Positions 1-9,580 of a stretch of 64,000 nt of DNA are shown here, piece after piece. The stretch is from the NCBI GenBank assembly GCA_025506515.1, contig CM046454.1, positions 34,697,699-34,761,698 on the forward strand, read 5' to 3'. Under the pieces are notes generated by a model. The model did no database searches, had not been told where the DNA came from, and worked only from the letters and a program-made list of their open reading frames with translations. Position numbers and translations under genes: made by a program. The DNA is from Flaveria trinervia. Taxonomy: Eukaryota > Streptophyta > Magnoliopsida > Asterales > Asteraceae. Every line of letters starts with the position of its first letter. Within the stretch, counting starts at the first letter, position 1.

Positions 1-105
1 TCCTTCGGAAGCTCCACACTTGGCTTCGGAAATGTTTGTAAGTAGCACCAAAATAAGTATAAGTGATTTGGTTTTGGTTGCACCAGCCTTCTTCTTGATC
101 CAACA
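1..105 (-). repeat. Family B LTR, partial (U3 start)
   Basis: This is the U3 start of a minus-strand family B LTR, cut by the window edge. Its boundary is the minus-strand TGTTGG at 100-105, which follows a purine-rich tract. It matches the ends of the LTRs at 4589 and 12652 almost base for base. It is the 3' LTR of the first tandem unit. Confidence 0.8.
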
Positions 106-114
106 ACCTCCCCT
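106..114 (-). other. Polypurine tract of tandem unit 1
   Basis: On the minus strand the purine run AGGGGAGGT directly precedes the LTR start TGTTGG. The same run occurs at 4590-4598 and beside 12652. In LTR elements this tract primes plus-strand DNA synthesis. Confidence 0.65.
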
Positions 115-115
115 A

Positions 116-1415
116 GGCTGATGATACCAAAACCTCACTTGTTTATGTTTCTCATAACCTTAAGCACCAAGGAGAGTAAATATTTGTCAGTTTGCTTGTT
201 CTTCCCTGAAGTGGTGCTGAGAAGCTTGTACAAATCTCTAGTTGATAGGAAATCCACTCTGTCACCCTGAATGATATGTACCCTTTGTTGTGTCCCTCTG
301 ACAAGAGTTAGTTGATGGGAGTTATAATCATATTACCATCTAACTATAGGTTGTAATTCAGGACCCTCAAACATCTGTAGAAAGGTTGTGCCCTTGGTGG
401 GAGGTCTATCCTTGTCTTCCTGTCTTCTCAACTTCAACTCTTCTTTAATCTTAGCTTTTGCAGTTAACTCAGCAAGATGAAGATTACTGAGATCATTTCT
501 AATGTGAGTAGTAGTTTTAGAGGTGGTGGGATTAAAGAATGGTTTCTCTGCTCACTCAACAAGGTCAAACCGCTAGAGTGTAGCAGAGAGGTGGCATTTA
601 GTGTGTTGACTTCACCATTCTCTCTTTCCATAACAAAGTTGTGAGAAGTTTCATTGAACCTTCACTGCATTATTTTATTTCTAGGCACAGAAGCTGACTA
701 GGAATCTTGTCCTCTTTCTTTCTATGCAGTAAAGTCACAGTTTCATTCTTCGTCTCTTCTCTTCATCATTTTGTGAGTCTGAGTTAAGGCCTACAAGTCT
801 TACAGCATGGTCTAGGTTTCCTTTGGATAGATCAAGAAATTGATCTCTTCTGAGGGAACGTGAAGATCCATCAACATAGATTAGGTTAATAGAGTCTTCC
901 TCACAGGAGATGCGCTCAAAGTTGTGCAGTGGTGAGCTTAGTCTTGATTGCCTTATACTCCTCAAGGGAGTGATGTTGGAAGGCTGAGGGGATAGTTTAG
1001 AAGGTTGTTGGGTAGGATGTGGTGTAGTGGTTCTGGTAAGGTTTTGGGTTGAAGGATAGATAGTTTGGGTGGTTGAGGAGAGGAAGTAGATGAGGGTAAA
1101 GGTGTGGGTTCAGGTGTGTAAGGCTCAGCTTTGACGGTGAATAGAGAGGGAATTGGTTTAGGTTGGGGTTGAGTGGTTGGTGTGAAGTTCGTCCCCTGTA
1201 CCTTTTTGTACATCTCTCTCTTTTTTTCCCAAACGAATATCAGCCTTGATCTCACTGAGTATTTGTTGGAGTGTCCTTTCAGACATAGGACCCACCTGTC
1301 TTCTAGAGAAGCCATGAGCTCGGAGATAGTCTTTCATCTAGGCTTTCTACATATCTTCCTTGTTCTAGTGACCCTTGCTTCTTCTTCCTCTTCTTCCTTC
1401 TTCTTCTTCTCCCTC
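116..1415 (-). pseudogene. ORF3 C-terminal remnant, family B unit 1
   Basis: This is the broken 3' end of the third ORF of family B, read on the minus strand toward the LTR. Open pieces at 735-965 and 962-1315 contain a charged stretch (KKREMYKK) and a Pro/Thr/Gln-rich segment (PTTQPQPKPIPS). The last part, down to about 116, has frameshifts. The stretch 116-669 matches 12663-13217 of the fuller element, but 670-1415 does not, so this copy joins two ORF3 variants. The function of ORF3 is unknown. Confidence 0.6.
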
Positions 1416-1416
1416 A

Positions 1417-1492
1417 ACGTACATATACATATCTATATACATACATACATACATACATATATATATATATATAATATATATATACATAGATG
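1417..1492. repeat. TA/TACA microsatellite, unit 1 block a
   Basis: This is a run of alternating TA and TACA/TATG steps. The same block, shorter, is at 5908-5953 in unit 2. Open frames through it (Tyr-Ile repeats) are artefacts of the repeat. Confidence 0.9.
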
Positions 1493-1780
1493 GCATTCAA
1501 AAAAAAACAAAATTTTTGAAAAAAACTGAAGAAACCAATCTAAGCCATTGATTTTATTGATCTATGGTCCATATTAACTAGGGAAAAATTGTAATATCAA
1601 TTTCCAAAAAAGCTAGAGTATCAGATATATCAAGGGTAAAATCGGAAAACAAAAAATGAAATCCCCCAATTACCTCTCCCACATTCGAGTCAGTTTCTTC
1701 TACCTCAATAGTTCCTTTGATTTCTCCAAAATTCATTAAACCTTCAAATTTCAATCTATAGAATTTGGCGAACTCAATAT
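1493..1780. other. AT-rich block between microsatellites, unit 1
   Basis: This AT-rich sequence is unidentified and is repeated at about 5952-6240 in unit 2. On the minus strand about 65 codons are open (1578-1780), but unit 2 breaks that frame, so coding is unlikely. I recognise no known repeat family or RNA. Confidence 0.5.
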
Positions 1781-1833
1781 ATGTATACATATATATATAC
1801 ATATATTTTATATATATATATGTATATGTATAC

Positions 1834-1865
<32 letters not shown>

Positions 1866-1979
1866 ATATATATGTATATAGTATATGTATATATGTATAT
1901 ATATATATATGTATATGTATATGTATATATATATATATGTATGTAATATATATATATGTATGTATATATAGGTGTGTAT

Positions 1980-2032
<53 letters not shown>

Positions 2033-2252
2033 ATATTATATATATATACATACATATATATACGTATGTAATATATGTATATGTGTATGTATGTATGTAT
2101 ATGTATTTATATATATATGTATGTATATATATATGTATGTATATATATGTATATATATGTATATGTATACGTATGTATATATACATATACATTTACATAT
2201 ATATATATACACATATATATACACATATATATACATACATATATATACGTAT
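1781..2252. repeat. Long TA/TATG/TACA microsatellite, unit 1 block b
   Basis: Nearly 470 bases consist of TATA, TATG, TACA and TGTG steps on both strands. The block is largely self-complementary, so it could form hairpins or cruciforms. The unit 2 counterpart is 6241-6714. Every open frame here is low-complexity Tyr/Ile/His and is not a gene. Confidence 0.92.
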
Positions 2253-2845
2253 GGGATTGACTCGGATAGAGTTCAATCCCTGTGATTGACTCGTATGGGA
2301 TCTTTGTCGCGTATCCCGATGTTGTGTCAGTCTTCGGACATGAGTCGGGGGTTTGTGAACAGGCCCCGGCACAGCATCAGCTTTCGAGCATGAGTCGGGG
2401 ATATTGCGTGAGACAAGATTCGAGTAATGAATAGTAATGAATGAATGAACGAATAAAGAACATAGATTGAGTGTACGTATATGCGTGATCACGAATGAAT
2501 GTAAAGATAGTTTTTAAGGATATGAAGTATTTTATTATAAAAACTACAACTCAATTAGCGTCCCTAACTTTTGTATGCCTGATAGTTGGCAGGTATTTGG
2601 TTGATGCTGAGAAGTTGCAGGCATGGACGCATAAGCTACTAGGAGTGTTTTGAAGCTGGCGTCATATTTTGACATGTCATTGTATTTTGAGGGGAAAACG
2701 AATGTTGTAAATGAATGAAATGACATGTTTTTAGTTATTAATGAAAGTTTTAAATTCCACTGCAAAATAAATATAAATTTTAAAATGTTTTATGTGCGAT
2801 GAATGAGCAGCTGTAAGGGTCCAGGGAACAGGGCCTTATAATATG
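2253..2845. other. GC-richer unique block between microsatellites, unit 1
   Basis: This block is repeated at 6715-7303. It begins with an imperfect hairpin (arms GGGATTGA and TCAATCCC, 2253-2282) and carries two direct repeats sharing CATGAGTCGGGG (about 2339 and 2389). The rest is AT-rich with short GAATGAAT repeats. I see no coding pattern and cannot name its source. It is probably foreign sequence captured by the element. Confidence 0.5.
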
Positions 2846-2997
2846 TATATATATATATACACATATGTATATATATGTATATATGTATATATACATACAC
2901 ATACATACACATATATATACCTACACACACACACATATATATATACACACATATATATATACATACATATATATATATTTATATATATATATATAAT
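2846..2997. repeat. TA/CA microsatellite, unit 1 block c
   Basis: This is a run of TATATG, TACACA and TATATA steps. Its counterpart at 7304-7482 is longer, ending in an extended TA run. It is noncoding. Confidence 0.9.
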
Positions 2998-3419
2998 GCG
3001 TGGGCTACGTGATAAAGCTGAAACAAATCGAGATGAAATGGAATTATTGTAGCACTTAGTAAACTCAATTTACATCAATACTTTGGTGCGCACCCGTTAT
3101 TAGTAGCCTATCATGTGCCAACTACTTGTAACACTCAAAGGCAGTTTCGCGCGTCCATTTTTATACAAATATTTTATAAAAAAAAAGGGAAAAAGTATGC
3201 TCAACCCGTTTGTTGTCATGAAATCAATTCTTCTTTAGGGCTATTGTGCTACTAGGTTGTAAGTATATATCTGGTACAAGCACTAGTATTATATGTAGTT
3301 CTTTATTCATAACTATTTAACTCCGGTGTTGAAGACGATGCTCAGGTCTTGAAAGTACTATTGGGTTGATACCTCAACATTTTCTTGTTAGCATACTATT
3401 ATGGGTTGACAATGGTCAT
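2998..3419. other. Unassigned single-copy-like block, unit 1
   Basis: This block is shared with 7483-7904 in unit 2. It opens with GCGTGGGCTACGTG and contains a short A-run near 3178. No protein domain, RNA or terminal repeat is recognisable. Confidence 0.45.
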
Positions 3420-3735
3420 AAATGGACCTTAGGGTGAATATATTCAAACAGCTAGTGGATCTAATTCATTGTTTAGTTGAAGAAATTCATTTGAATTTTC
3501 TTTTATAATGAAGTCTATCGATTCAGGTTCTTCACTTCTAACTTCATTCATGTATTCTTTGCAATTCCATGAATAATTTTCTAAGAATTTGACGTCCCTA
3601 CTAATATAAATTGACTTAGTCATTGGATTAAATAATCTACATGCCTTTGATCCTTCTTCAAATCCTTAGCATACCATTATAACACTTCTATCATCCAACT
3701 TGGTTAGATGATTTGATGGTAGATTAGCATATGTG
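3420..3735 (-). pseudogene. Ty1/copia integrase C-terminal fragment, unit 1
   Basis: The minus strand reads about 100 residues that look like the end of a copia integrase and its linker. The marks are KLDDRS, then EEGSKACRLFNP, then YISRDVKF, with one in-frame TAA just after the valine-cysteine before the Gly-Phe. That order (KLDDRS, G-[YF]-x-EGSKAYRL, ISRDV) is typical of non-Sirevirus copia lineages and differs from the family A version here (KVDAGYFVGYSS). No RT or RNase H follows it. It appears to be a captured fragment of another element. A second copy lies at about 7905-8219. Confidence 0.65.
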
Positions 3736-3977
3736 TAGGATCGTGTTTTGTCACTAAACACTTGGTTTTTCTCTCAAACTCACTTAAACAACACTAGGAT
3801 GAAAGAAAAGTCTCTAAGAGTTGATAATAATATAATAAGTAATAATAAAACACAAGAAGTAATTTTCAAGGTACTTGCACATATTGCTTCTCAACTCAAA
3901 TATTCCAAGACTCTTACGAGCATGCTGTTATGAGTTACAATGAGAAACTATATATAAAACTACCTACAGGCGGATAT
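3736..3977 (-). other. Leader region next to PBS, unit 1
   Basis: About 240 AT-rich bases lie between the PBS and the integrase fragment. Short A- and TA-rich runs occur and no ORF is convincing. By position this is the untranslated leader of the derivative. The counterpart is 8220-8459. Confidence 0.45.
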
Positions 3978-3989
3978 ACTTTGATACCA
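3978..3989 (-). other. Primer binding site, family B unit 1
   Basis: The minus strand reads TGGTATCAAAGT one base after the LTR end (CCCA). The core TGGTATCA is the complement of the initiator-Met tRNA 3' end used by many plant copia elements. The same site is at 8460-8471. Confidence 0.7.
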
Positions 3990-3990
3990 G

Positions 3991-4589
3991 TGGGAATCCT
4001 CTAACTAAAGAAAATACTACAAAGCTATAATTTAAGGTATCTTTGATAAAGTCTTATCTAAGATATGTAGTGAGGACATGTCACTGACTTACCTTTTGTC
4101 ACCAACTAAAATTGGTAACTTGTACTAACATAAAAAGGTGAACAGTGGAATAAAGTATGGTCAACTACATGGCCCTTTGAGAAAACGCCATGCAGTATCA
4201 GAGGTCTACAGCGGAGTGTCAGAGACCATACTTATGTCCACTTCTTCATAGCAGTGTCTTCCGAAGGTTAAATGGCTTCAGAAGAACAATACTTCCGAAG
4301 CCACTTACACTTCAGAAGAGGCTACGTCTTCCGAGGTTTGAGGGCTTCTTTCTTTATACTTCGAAAGCAGTCTTCTGATTTCTTCTTCTTAGAATTGATC
4401 TTCAGAAGTAAGTTCTTTGACATCGGAAGTAGAGTTTGTCTTTGGAAGTTGATCTCTTATTCTATCTTTGGAAGAACTCTACTTTCCTTCGGAAGCTCCA
4501 CACTTGGCTTCGGAAATGTTTGTAAGTAGCACCAAAATAAGTATAAGTGATTTGGTTTTGGTTGCACCAGCCTTCTTCTTGATCCAACA
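3991..4589 (-). repeat. Family B LTR, intact (599 bp)
   Basis: On the minus strand the LTR starts TGTTGG at 4589 and ends CCCA at 3991, next to the PBS. It is both the 5' LTR of unit 1 and the 3' LTR of unit 2. The likely U3 (4359-4589) holds repeated CTTCCGAAG or near-variants, for example at 4258-4266 and 4292-4300 just beyond it and 4486-4495 within it. The interrupted LTR 8473-12652 is also 599 bases once its insertion is removed. Confidence 0.88.
4352..4358 (-). promoter_or_regulatory. Candidate TATA box in family B LTR
   Basis: TATAAAG on the minus strand lies about 230 bases into the LTR, a plausible U3/R position. It is the best TATA-like match in the LTR. There is no expression evidence. 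Confidence 0.35.
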
Positions 4590-4599
4590 ACCTCCCCTA

Positions 4600-5890
4600 G
4601 GCTGATGATACCAAAACCTCACTTGTTTATGTTTCTCATAACCTTAAGCACCAAGGAGAGTAAATATTTGTCAGTTTGCTTGTTCTTCCCTGAAGTGGTG
4701 CTGAGAAGCTTGTACAAATCTCTAGTTGATAGGAAATCCACTCTGTCACCCTGAATGATATGTACCCTTTGTTGTGTCCCTCTGACAAGAGTTAGTTGAT
4801 GGGAGTTATAATCATATTACCATCTAACTATAGGTTGTAATTCAGGACCCTCAAACATCTGTAGAAAGGTTGTGCCCTTGGTGGGAGGTCTATCCTTGTC
4901 TTCCTGTCTTCTCAACTTCAACTCTTCTTTAATCTTAGCTTTTGCAGTTAACTCAGCAAGATGAATTACTGAGATCATTTCTAATGTGAGTAGTAGTTTT
5001 AGAGGTGGTGGGATTAAAGAATGGTTCTCTGCTCACTCAACAAGGTCAAACCCGCTAGAGTGTAGCAGAGAGGTGGCATTTAGTGTGTTGACTTCACCAT
5101 TCTCTCTTTCCATAACAAAGTTGTGAGAAGTTTCATTGAACCTTCACTGCATTATTTTATTTCTAGGCACAAGAAGCTGACTAGGAATCTTGTCCTCTTT
5201 CTTTCTATGCAGTAAAGTCACCAGTTTCATTCTTCGTCTCTTCTCTTCATCATTTTGTGAGTCTGAGTTAAGGCCTACAAGTCTTACAGCATGGTCTAGG
5301 TTTCCTTTGGATAGATCAAGAAATTGATCTCTTCTGAGGGAACGTGAAGATCCATCAACATAGATTAGGTTAATAGAGTCTTCCTCACAGGAGATGTCGC
5401 TCAAAGTTGTGCAGTTGGTGAGCTTAGTCTTGATTGCCTTATACTCCTCAAGGGAGTGATGTTGGAAGGCTGAGGGGATAGTTTAGAAGGTTGTTGGTAG
5501 GATGTGGTGTAGTGGTTCTGGTAAGTGTTTTGGGTTGAAGGATAGATAGTTTGGGTGGTTGAGGAGAGGAAGTAGATGAGGGTAAAGGTGTGGGTTCAGG
5601 TGTGTAAGGCTCAGCTTTGACGGTGAATAGAGAGGGAATTGGTTTAGGTTGGGGTTGAGTGGTTGGTGTGAAGTTCGTCCCCTGTACCTTTTTGTACATC
5701 TCTCTCTTTTTTTCCCAAACGAATATCAGCCTTGATCTCACTGAGTATTTGTTGGAGTGTCCTTCAGACATAGGACCCACCTGTCTTCTAGAGAAGCCAT
5801 GAGCTCGGAGATAGTCTTTCATCTAGGCTTTCTCACATATCTTCCTTGTTCTAGTGACCCTTGCTTCTTCTTCCTTCTTCTTCCTTCTTC
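4600..5890 (-). pseudogene. ORF3 C-terminal remnant, family B unit 2
   Basis: This is the second copy of the remnant at 116-1415. Open pieces at 5144-5404 and 5448-5822 give the same charged and Pro/Thr/Gln-rich segments. Single-base differences keep here as one frame what is split in two in unit 1: at 5755-5822 the frame reads MKDYLRAHGFSRRQ, while unit 1 shifts. Both copies stop at the same codon just upstream of RFNET. It is not functional. Confidence 0.6.
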
Positions 5891-7442
5891 TTCTTCTCCC
5901 TCAACGTACATATACATATCTATATACATATATATATATATATATATATAGATGGCATTCAAAAGAAAACCAAAATTTTTGAAAAAAACTGAAGAAACTA
6001 ATCTAAGCCATTGATTTTATTGATCTATAGTCCATATTAACTAGGGAAAAATTGTAATTTCAATTTCAAAAAAAGCTAGAGTATTAGATATATCAAGGGT
6101 AAAATCGGAAAACAAAAAATGAAATCCCTCAAATTACCTCTCCCACATTCGAGTCAGTTTCTTCTACCTCAATAGTTCCTTCGATTTCTCCAAAATTCAT
6201 TAAACCTTCAAATTTCAATCTTTAGAATTAGGCGAACTCAATATATGTATACATATATATATGTATACATATATAATGTATACATATATATATATACATA
6301 TATTTTATATATATATTATATGTCTATGTATACATATATATATATGTGTGTGTGTGGTGTGTATATGTATCTATGTATATGTATATATATATATATATAT
6401 ATGTATATGTATATGTATATATGTATGTATATATATGTGTATATATATATATGTATAGGTATATATATATATGTATATATGTATATATATATATATACAT
6501 ACATACATATATATACGTATGTATATATATGTATATGTGTATGTATGTATGTATATGTATTATATATATATATATATGTATGTATATATATATATATATG
6601 TATGTATATATATGTATATATATATGTATGTATATGTATACGTATGTATATATACATAACATATACATATACATATATATATATACACATATATATACAT
6701 ACATATATATACGTATGGGATTGACTTGGATAGAGTTCAATCCCTGTGATTGACTCGTATGGGATCTTTGTCGCGTATCCCGATGTTGTGTCACTCTTCG
6801 GACATGAGTCGGGGGTTTGTGTACAGGCCCCGGCACAGCATCAGCTTTCGAGCATGAGTCGGGGATATTGCGTGAGACAAGATTTGAGTAATGAATAGTA
6901 ATGAATGAATGAACGAATAAAGAACATAGATTGAGTGTACGTATATGCGTGATCACGAATGAATGTAAAGATAGTTTTTAAAGGAAACGAAGTATTTTAT
7001 TATAAAAACTTGAACTCACTCAGCGTCCCTAACTTTTGTATGCCTGATAGTTGGCAGGTATTTGGTTGATGCTGAGAAGTTGCAGGCATGGATGCATAAG
7101 CTACTAGGAGTGTTTGAAGCTGGCGTCATATTTTGACATGTCATTGTATTGTGAGGTGAAAACGAATGTTGTAAATGAATGAAATGACATGTTTTTAGTT
7201 ATTAATGAAAGTTTTAAATTCCACTGCAAAATAAATGTAAATTTTAAAATATTTTATGTGCGATGAATGAGCAACTGTAAGGGTCCAGGGAACGGGGCCT
7301 TATAATATGTATATATATATACACACATATGTATATATATGTATTTATGTATATATACATACACATATATATTATATACCTACACACACATACACATATA
7401 TATATACACACACATATATATATACATACATATATATATATA

Positions 7443-7482
<40 letters not shown>

Positions 7483-7904
7483 GCGTGGGCTACGTGATAA
7501 AGCTGAAACAAATCGAGATGAAATGGAATTGTTGTAATACTTAGTAAACTCAATTTGCATCATTACTTTGGTGCGCACCCGTTATTAGTAGCCTATCATG
7601 TGCCAACTACTTGTAACACTCAAAGGCTGTTTCGCGCGTCCATTTTTATACAAATATTTTATTAAAAAAGGAAAAAGTATGCTCAACCCTTTTGTTGTCA
7701 TGAAATCATTATTCTTTTAGGGCTATTGTGCTACTAGGTTGTAAGTATATATCTGGTACAAGCACTAGTATTATATGCAGTTCTTTATTCATAACTATTT
7801 AACTCCAGTGTTGAAGACGATGCTCAGGTCTTGAAAGTACTATTGGGTTGATACCTCAACATTTTCTTGTTAGCATACTATTATGGGTTGACAATGGTCA
7901 TAAA

Positions 7905-8219
7905 TGGACCTTAGGGTGAATATATTCAAACAGTTAGTGGATCTAATTCATTGTTTAGTTGAAGAAATTCATTTGAATTTTCTTTTATAATGAAGTCTAT
8001 CAATTCAGGTTCTTCACTTCTAACTTCAGTCATGTATTCTTTGCAATTACATGAATAATTTTCTAAGAATTTGACGTCCCTACTAATATAAATTGACTTA
8101 GTCGTTGGATTAAATAATCTACATGCCTTTGATCCTTCTTCAAATCCTTAGTATACCATTATAACACTTCTATCATCCAACTTGGTTAGATGATTTGATG
8201 GTAGATTAGCATATGTGTA
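7905..8219 (-). pseudogene. Ty1/copia integrase C-terminal fragment, unit 2
   Basis: This copies the fragment at 3420-3735, with the same KLDDRS and YISRDVKF motifs and the same TAA. Presence of the same stop in both copies shows that the fragment was already dead before the tandem duplication. Confidence 0.65.
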
Positions 8220-8545
8220 GGATCGTATTTTGTCACTAAACACTTGGTTTTTCTCTCAAACTCACTTAAACAACACTCGGATGAAAGAAAAGTCTCTAAG
8301 AGTTGATAACAATATAATAAGTAATAATAAAACACAAGAAGTAATTTTCAAGGTACTTGCACATATTGCTTCTCAACTCAAATATTCCAAGACTCTTACG
8401 AGCATGCTGTTATGAGTTACAATGAAAAACTATATATAAAACTACCTACAGGCGGATATACTTTGATACCAGTGGGAATCCTCTAACTAAAGAAAATACT
8501 ACAAAGCTATAATTTAAGGTATCTTTGATAAAGTCTTATCTAAGA

Positions 8546-8550
8546 TATGT
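8546..8550. repeat. Target-site duplication TATGT, left copy
   Basis: TATGT precedes the A0 LTR and is repeated at 12127-12131. The uninterrupted LTR (4066-4080) has it once. Five bases is the usual size for copia integration. Confidence 0.92.
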
Positions 8551-8614
8551 TGTTCGACCAAAAGAACCAATGAGCCGGATCAGAAAAACCTTTAAGTCCC
8601 ACAGACGTCACAAC

Positions 8615-8855
8615 AAGTGCTAAAAACAAAGTCTGAAGACACAAGTGCTGAAGACAAAGTCTGAAGACACAGTGCTGAAGACAAAGTCTGAAGACACAAG
8701 TGTTGAAGACAAAGTCTGAAGACACAAGTGCTGAAGACAAAGTCTGAAGACACAAGTGCTGAAGACAAAGTCTGAAGACACAAGTGCTGAAGACAAAGTC
8801 TGAAGACACAAGTGCTGAAGACAAAGTCTGAAGACACAAGTGCTGAAGACAAAGT
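8615..8855 (+). repeat. 28-bp minisatellite in A0 5' LTR
   Basis: About nine tandem copies of a 28-base unit (core AAGTGCTGAAGAC then AAAGTCTGAAGACAC) are nearly uniform. The 3' LTR keeps about six (11471-11630). Other family A LTRs carry only diverged forms of the AAGTGCTGAAG core. Overlapping open frames rich in Leu/Ser/Cys are by-products of the repeat. Confidence 0.92.
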
Positions 8856-9104
8856 ATCAGACGTTGTCACAACAGCTGAAGAGGTCTTCTTCAGTAGTTC
8901 TGATGGTTTATCTTTCAGTAGTTTCTTTGTTTCACTATTTGTAAAACAACTGAAGAGTATGTTCTTCAGTTGTTATTGTTTCAGTAGTTTCTTTTCAGTA
9001 GTTGTAATAATAGTTAACACTTTGCATTTTTGTAAGAAGATGTCAGCTGTTTGACATCTTCAGTAGTTGTGTTAACTATCAGTAGTTTGTGATAAATTCT
9101 GTTA

Positions 9105-9152
9105 GATGTCACTATCAATTGACATCAGCAGACGTCACATCTCTTATATAAG
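9105..9152 (+). promoter_or_regulatory. A0 LTR core promoter: palindrome, GACGTCAC, TATA
   Basis: A 22-base inverted repeat (arms GATGTCACT and AATTGACATC, one mismatch, 9105-9126) is followed by GACGTCAC (9131-9138) and TATATAAG (9145-9152). GACGTCAC has the ACGT core bound by plant bZIP factors. The arrangement recurs in the LTRs of L1 and L2. Confidence 0.6.
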
Positions 9153-9357
9153 AGGGTCGACCTAATTGTAATGGTGACATTCCGTTACCACGAAAGCGAA
9201 TATTGAATGAAATATATCTACAGAATTCTCCCTATCTATAACCGTTTTTGTTCTTACATTGAATATCTTTTTGTTCTTGTGAATTGGCTAATTCATTGTT
9301 AGAATTCCATTGCTATACTCTCTAATCAATCAAACGTAGATCACTGATCCTAACAAG

Positions 9358-9369
9358 TGGTATCAGAGC
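9358..9369 (+). other. A0 primer binding site
   Basis: TGGTATCAGAGC, complementary to the 3' end of initiator-Met tRNA, lies two bases after the LTR end. The same 12 bases occur at 30254-30265 and, on the minus strand, at 49012-49023. Confidence 0.92.
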
Positions 9370-9580
9370 TGGTTAATCATTGATTGATCTAACAATTGAT
9401 CATTGAAACTGCTAATTGATATCTATGTTTGATTGAATTAGCATTTTGCAAGAACTGGTTATAGATTATTGAATTTCTGACGCTTTCGTTCATTTATTTT
9501 GAGATCTCTCTTGGTTCAATTGGTTGTTGTGTTTTTGTTCTAAATCTGTTATAGCTTAATTGAATTTGACTGAATCTAAG
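9370..9580 (+). other. A0 untranslated leader
   Basis: About 210 bases of T-rich leader lie between PBS and gag, conserved in L1 (30266-30476), L2 and L3. There is no ORF. The conserved ATG at its end sets the gag start. Confidence 0.7.

Larger units (their letters stand above)
4590..8472 (-). mobile_element. Internal block of tandem unit 2 (copy of 106-3990)
   Basis: This is a near-identical second copy of the unit 1 internal block. In order along the plus strand: polypurine tract 4590-4598, ORF3 remnant 4600-5890, microsatellite 5908-5953, AT-rich block to 6240, microsatellite 6241-6714, GC-richer block 6715-7303, microsatellite 7304-7482, unassigned block to 7904, copia integrase fragment 7905-8219, leader 8220-8459 and PBS 8460-8471. 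Differences from unit 1 are scattered substitutions, 1-bp indels and microsatellite length. Confidence 0.85.
8551..9355 (+). repeat. A0 5' LTR (805 bp)
   Basis: The LTR starts TGTTCGACC and ends CCTAACA two bases before the PBS. The U3 contains a 28-bp minisatellite (8615-8855) and many CAGTAGTT and CTTCAG motifs. A near-palindrome, GACGTCAC and a TATA box follow at 9105-9152. Confidence 0.9.

Noticed and set aside
1578..1780. Possible small gene of about 65 codons (minus strand)
   Set aside because: The frame is broken in the unit 2 copy and has no conserved start or known domain.
2253..2290. tRNA-like T-arm (GAGTTCAATCCC)
   Set aside because: No matching acceptor stem, D-arm or anticodon arm is present. 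The flank is a microsatellite.
1578..3052. Many open frames of Tyr/Ile/His repeats (also 5757-7578)
   Set aside because: They translate TA/TATG/TACA microsatellites on both strands and have no protein-like composition.
8615..8855. CRISPR-like array of 28-bp repeats
   Set aside because: The repeats are directly joined without unique spacers and lie inside a retrotransposon LTR of a plant genome.
8540..8870. Leu/Ser/Cys repeat ORFs on the minus strand (also 11302-11640)
   Set aside because: They are shadows of the 28-bp minisatellite. The unit length is not a multiple of three, so all frames look alike.
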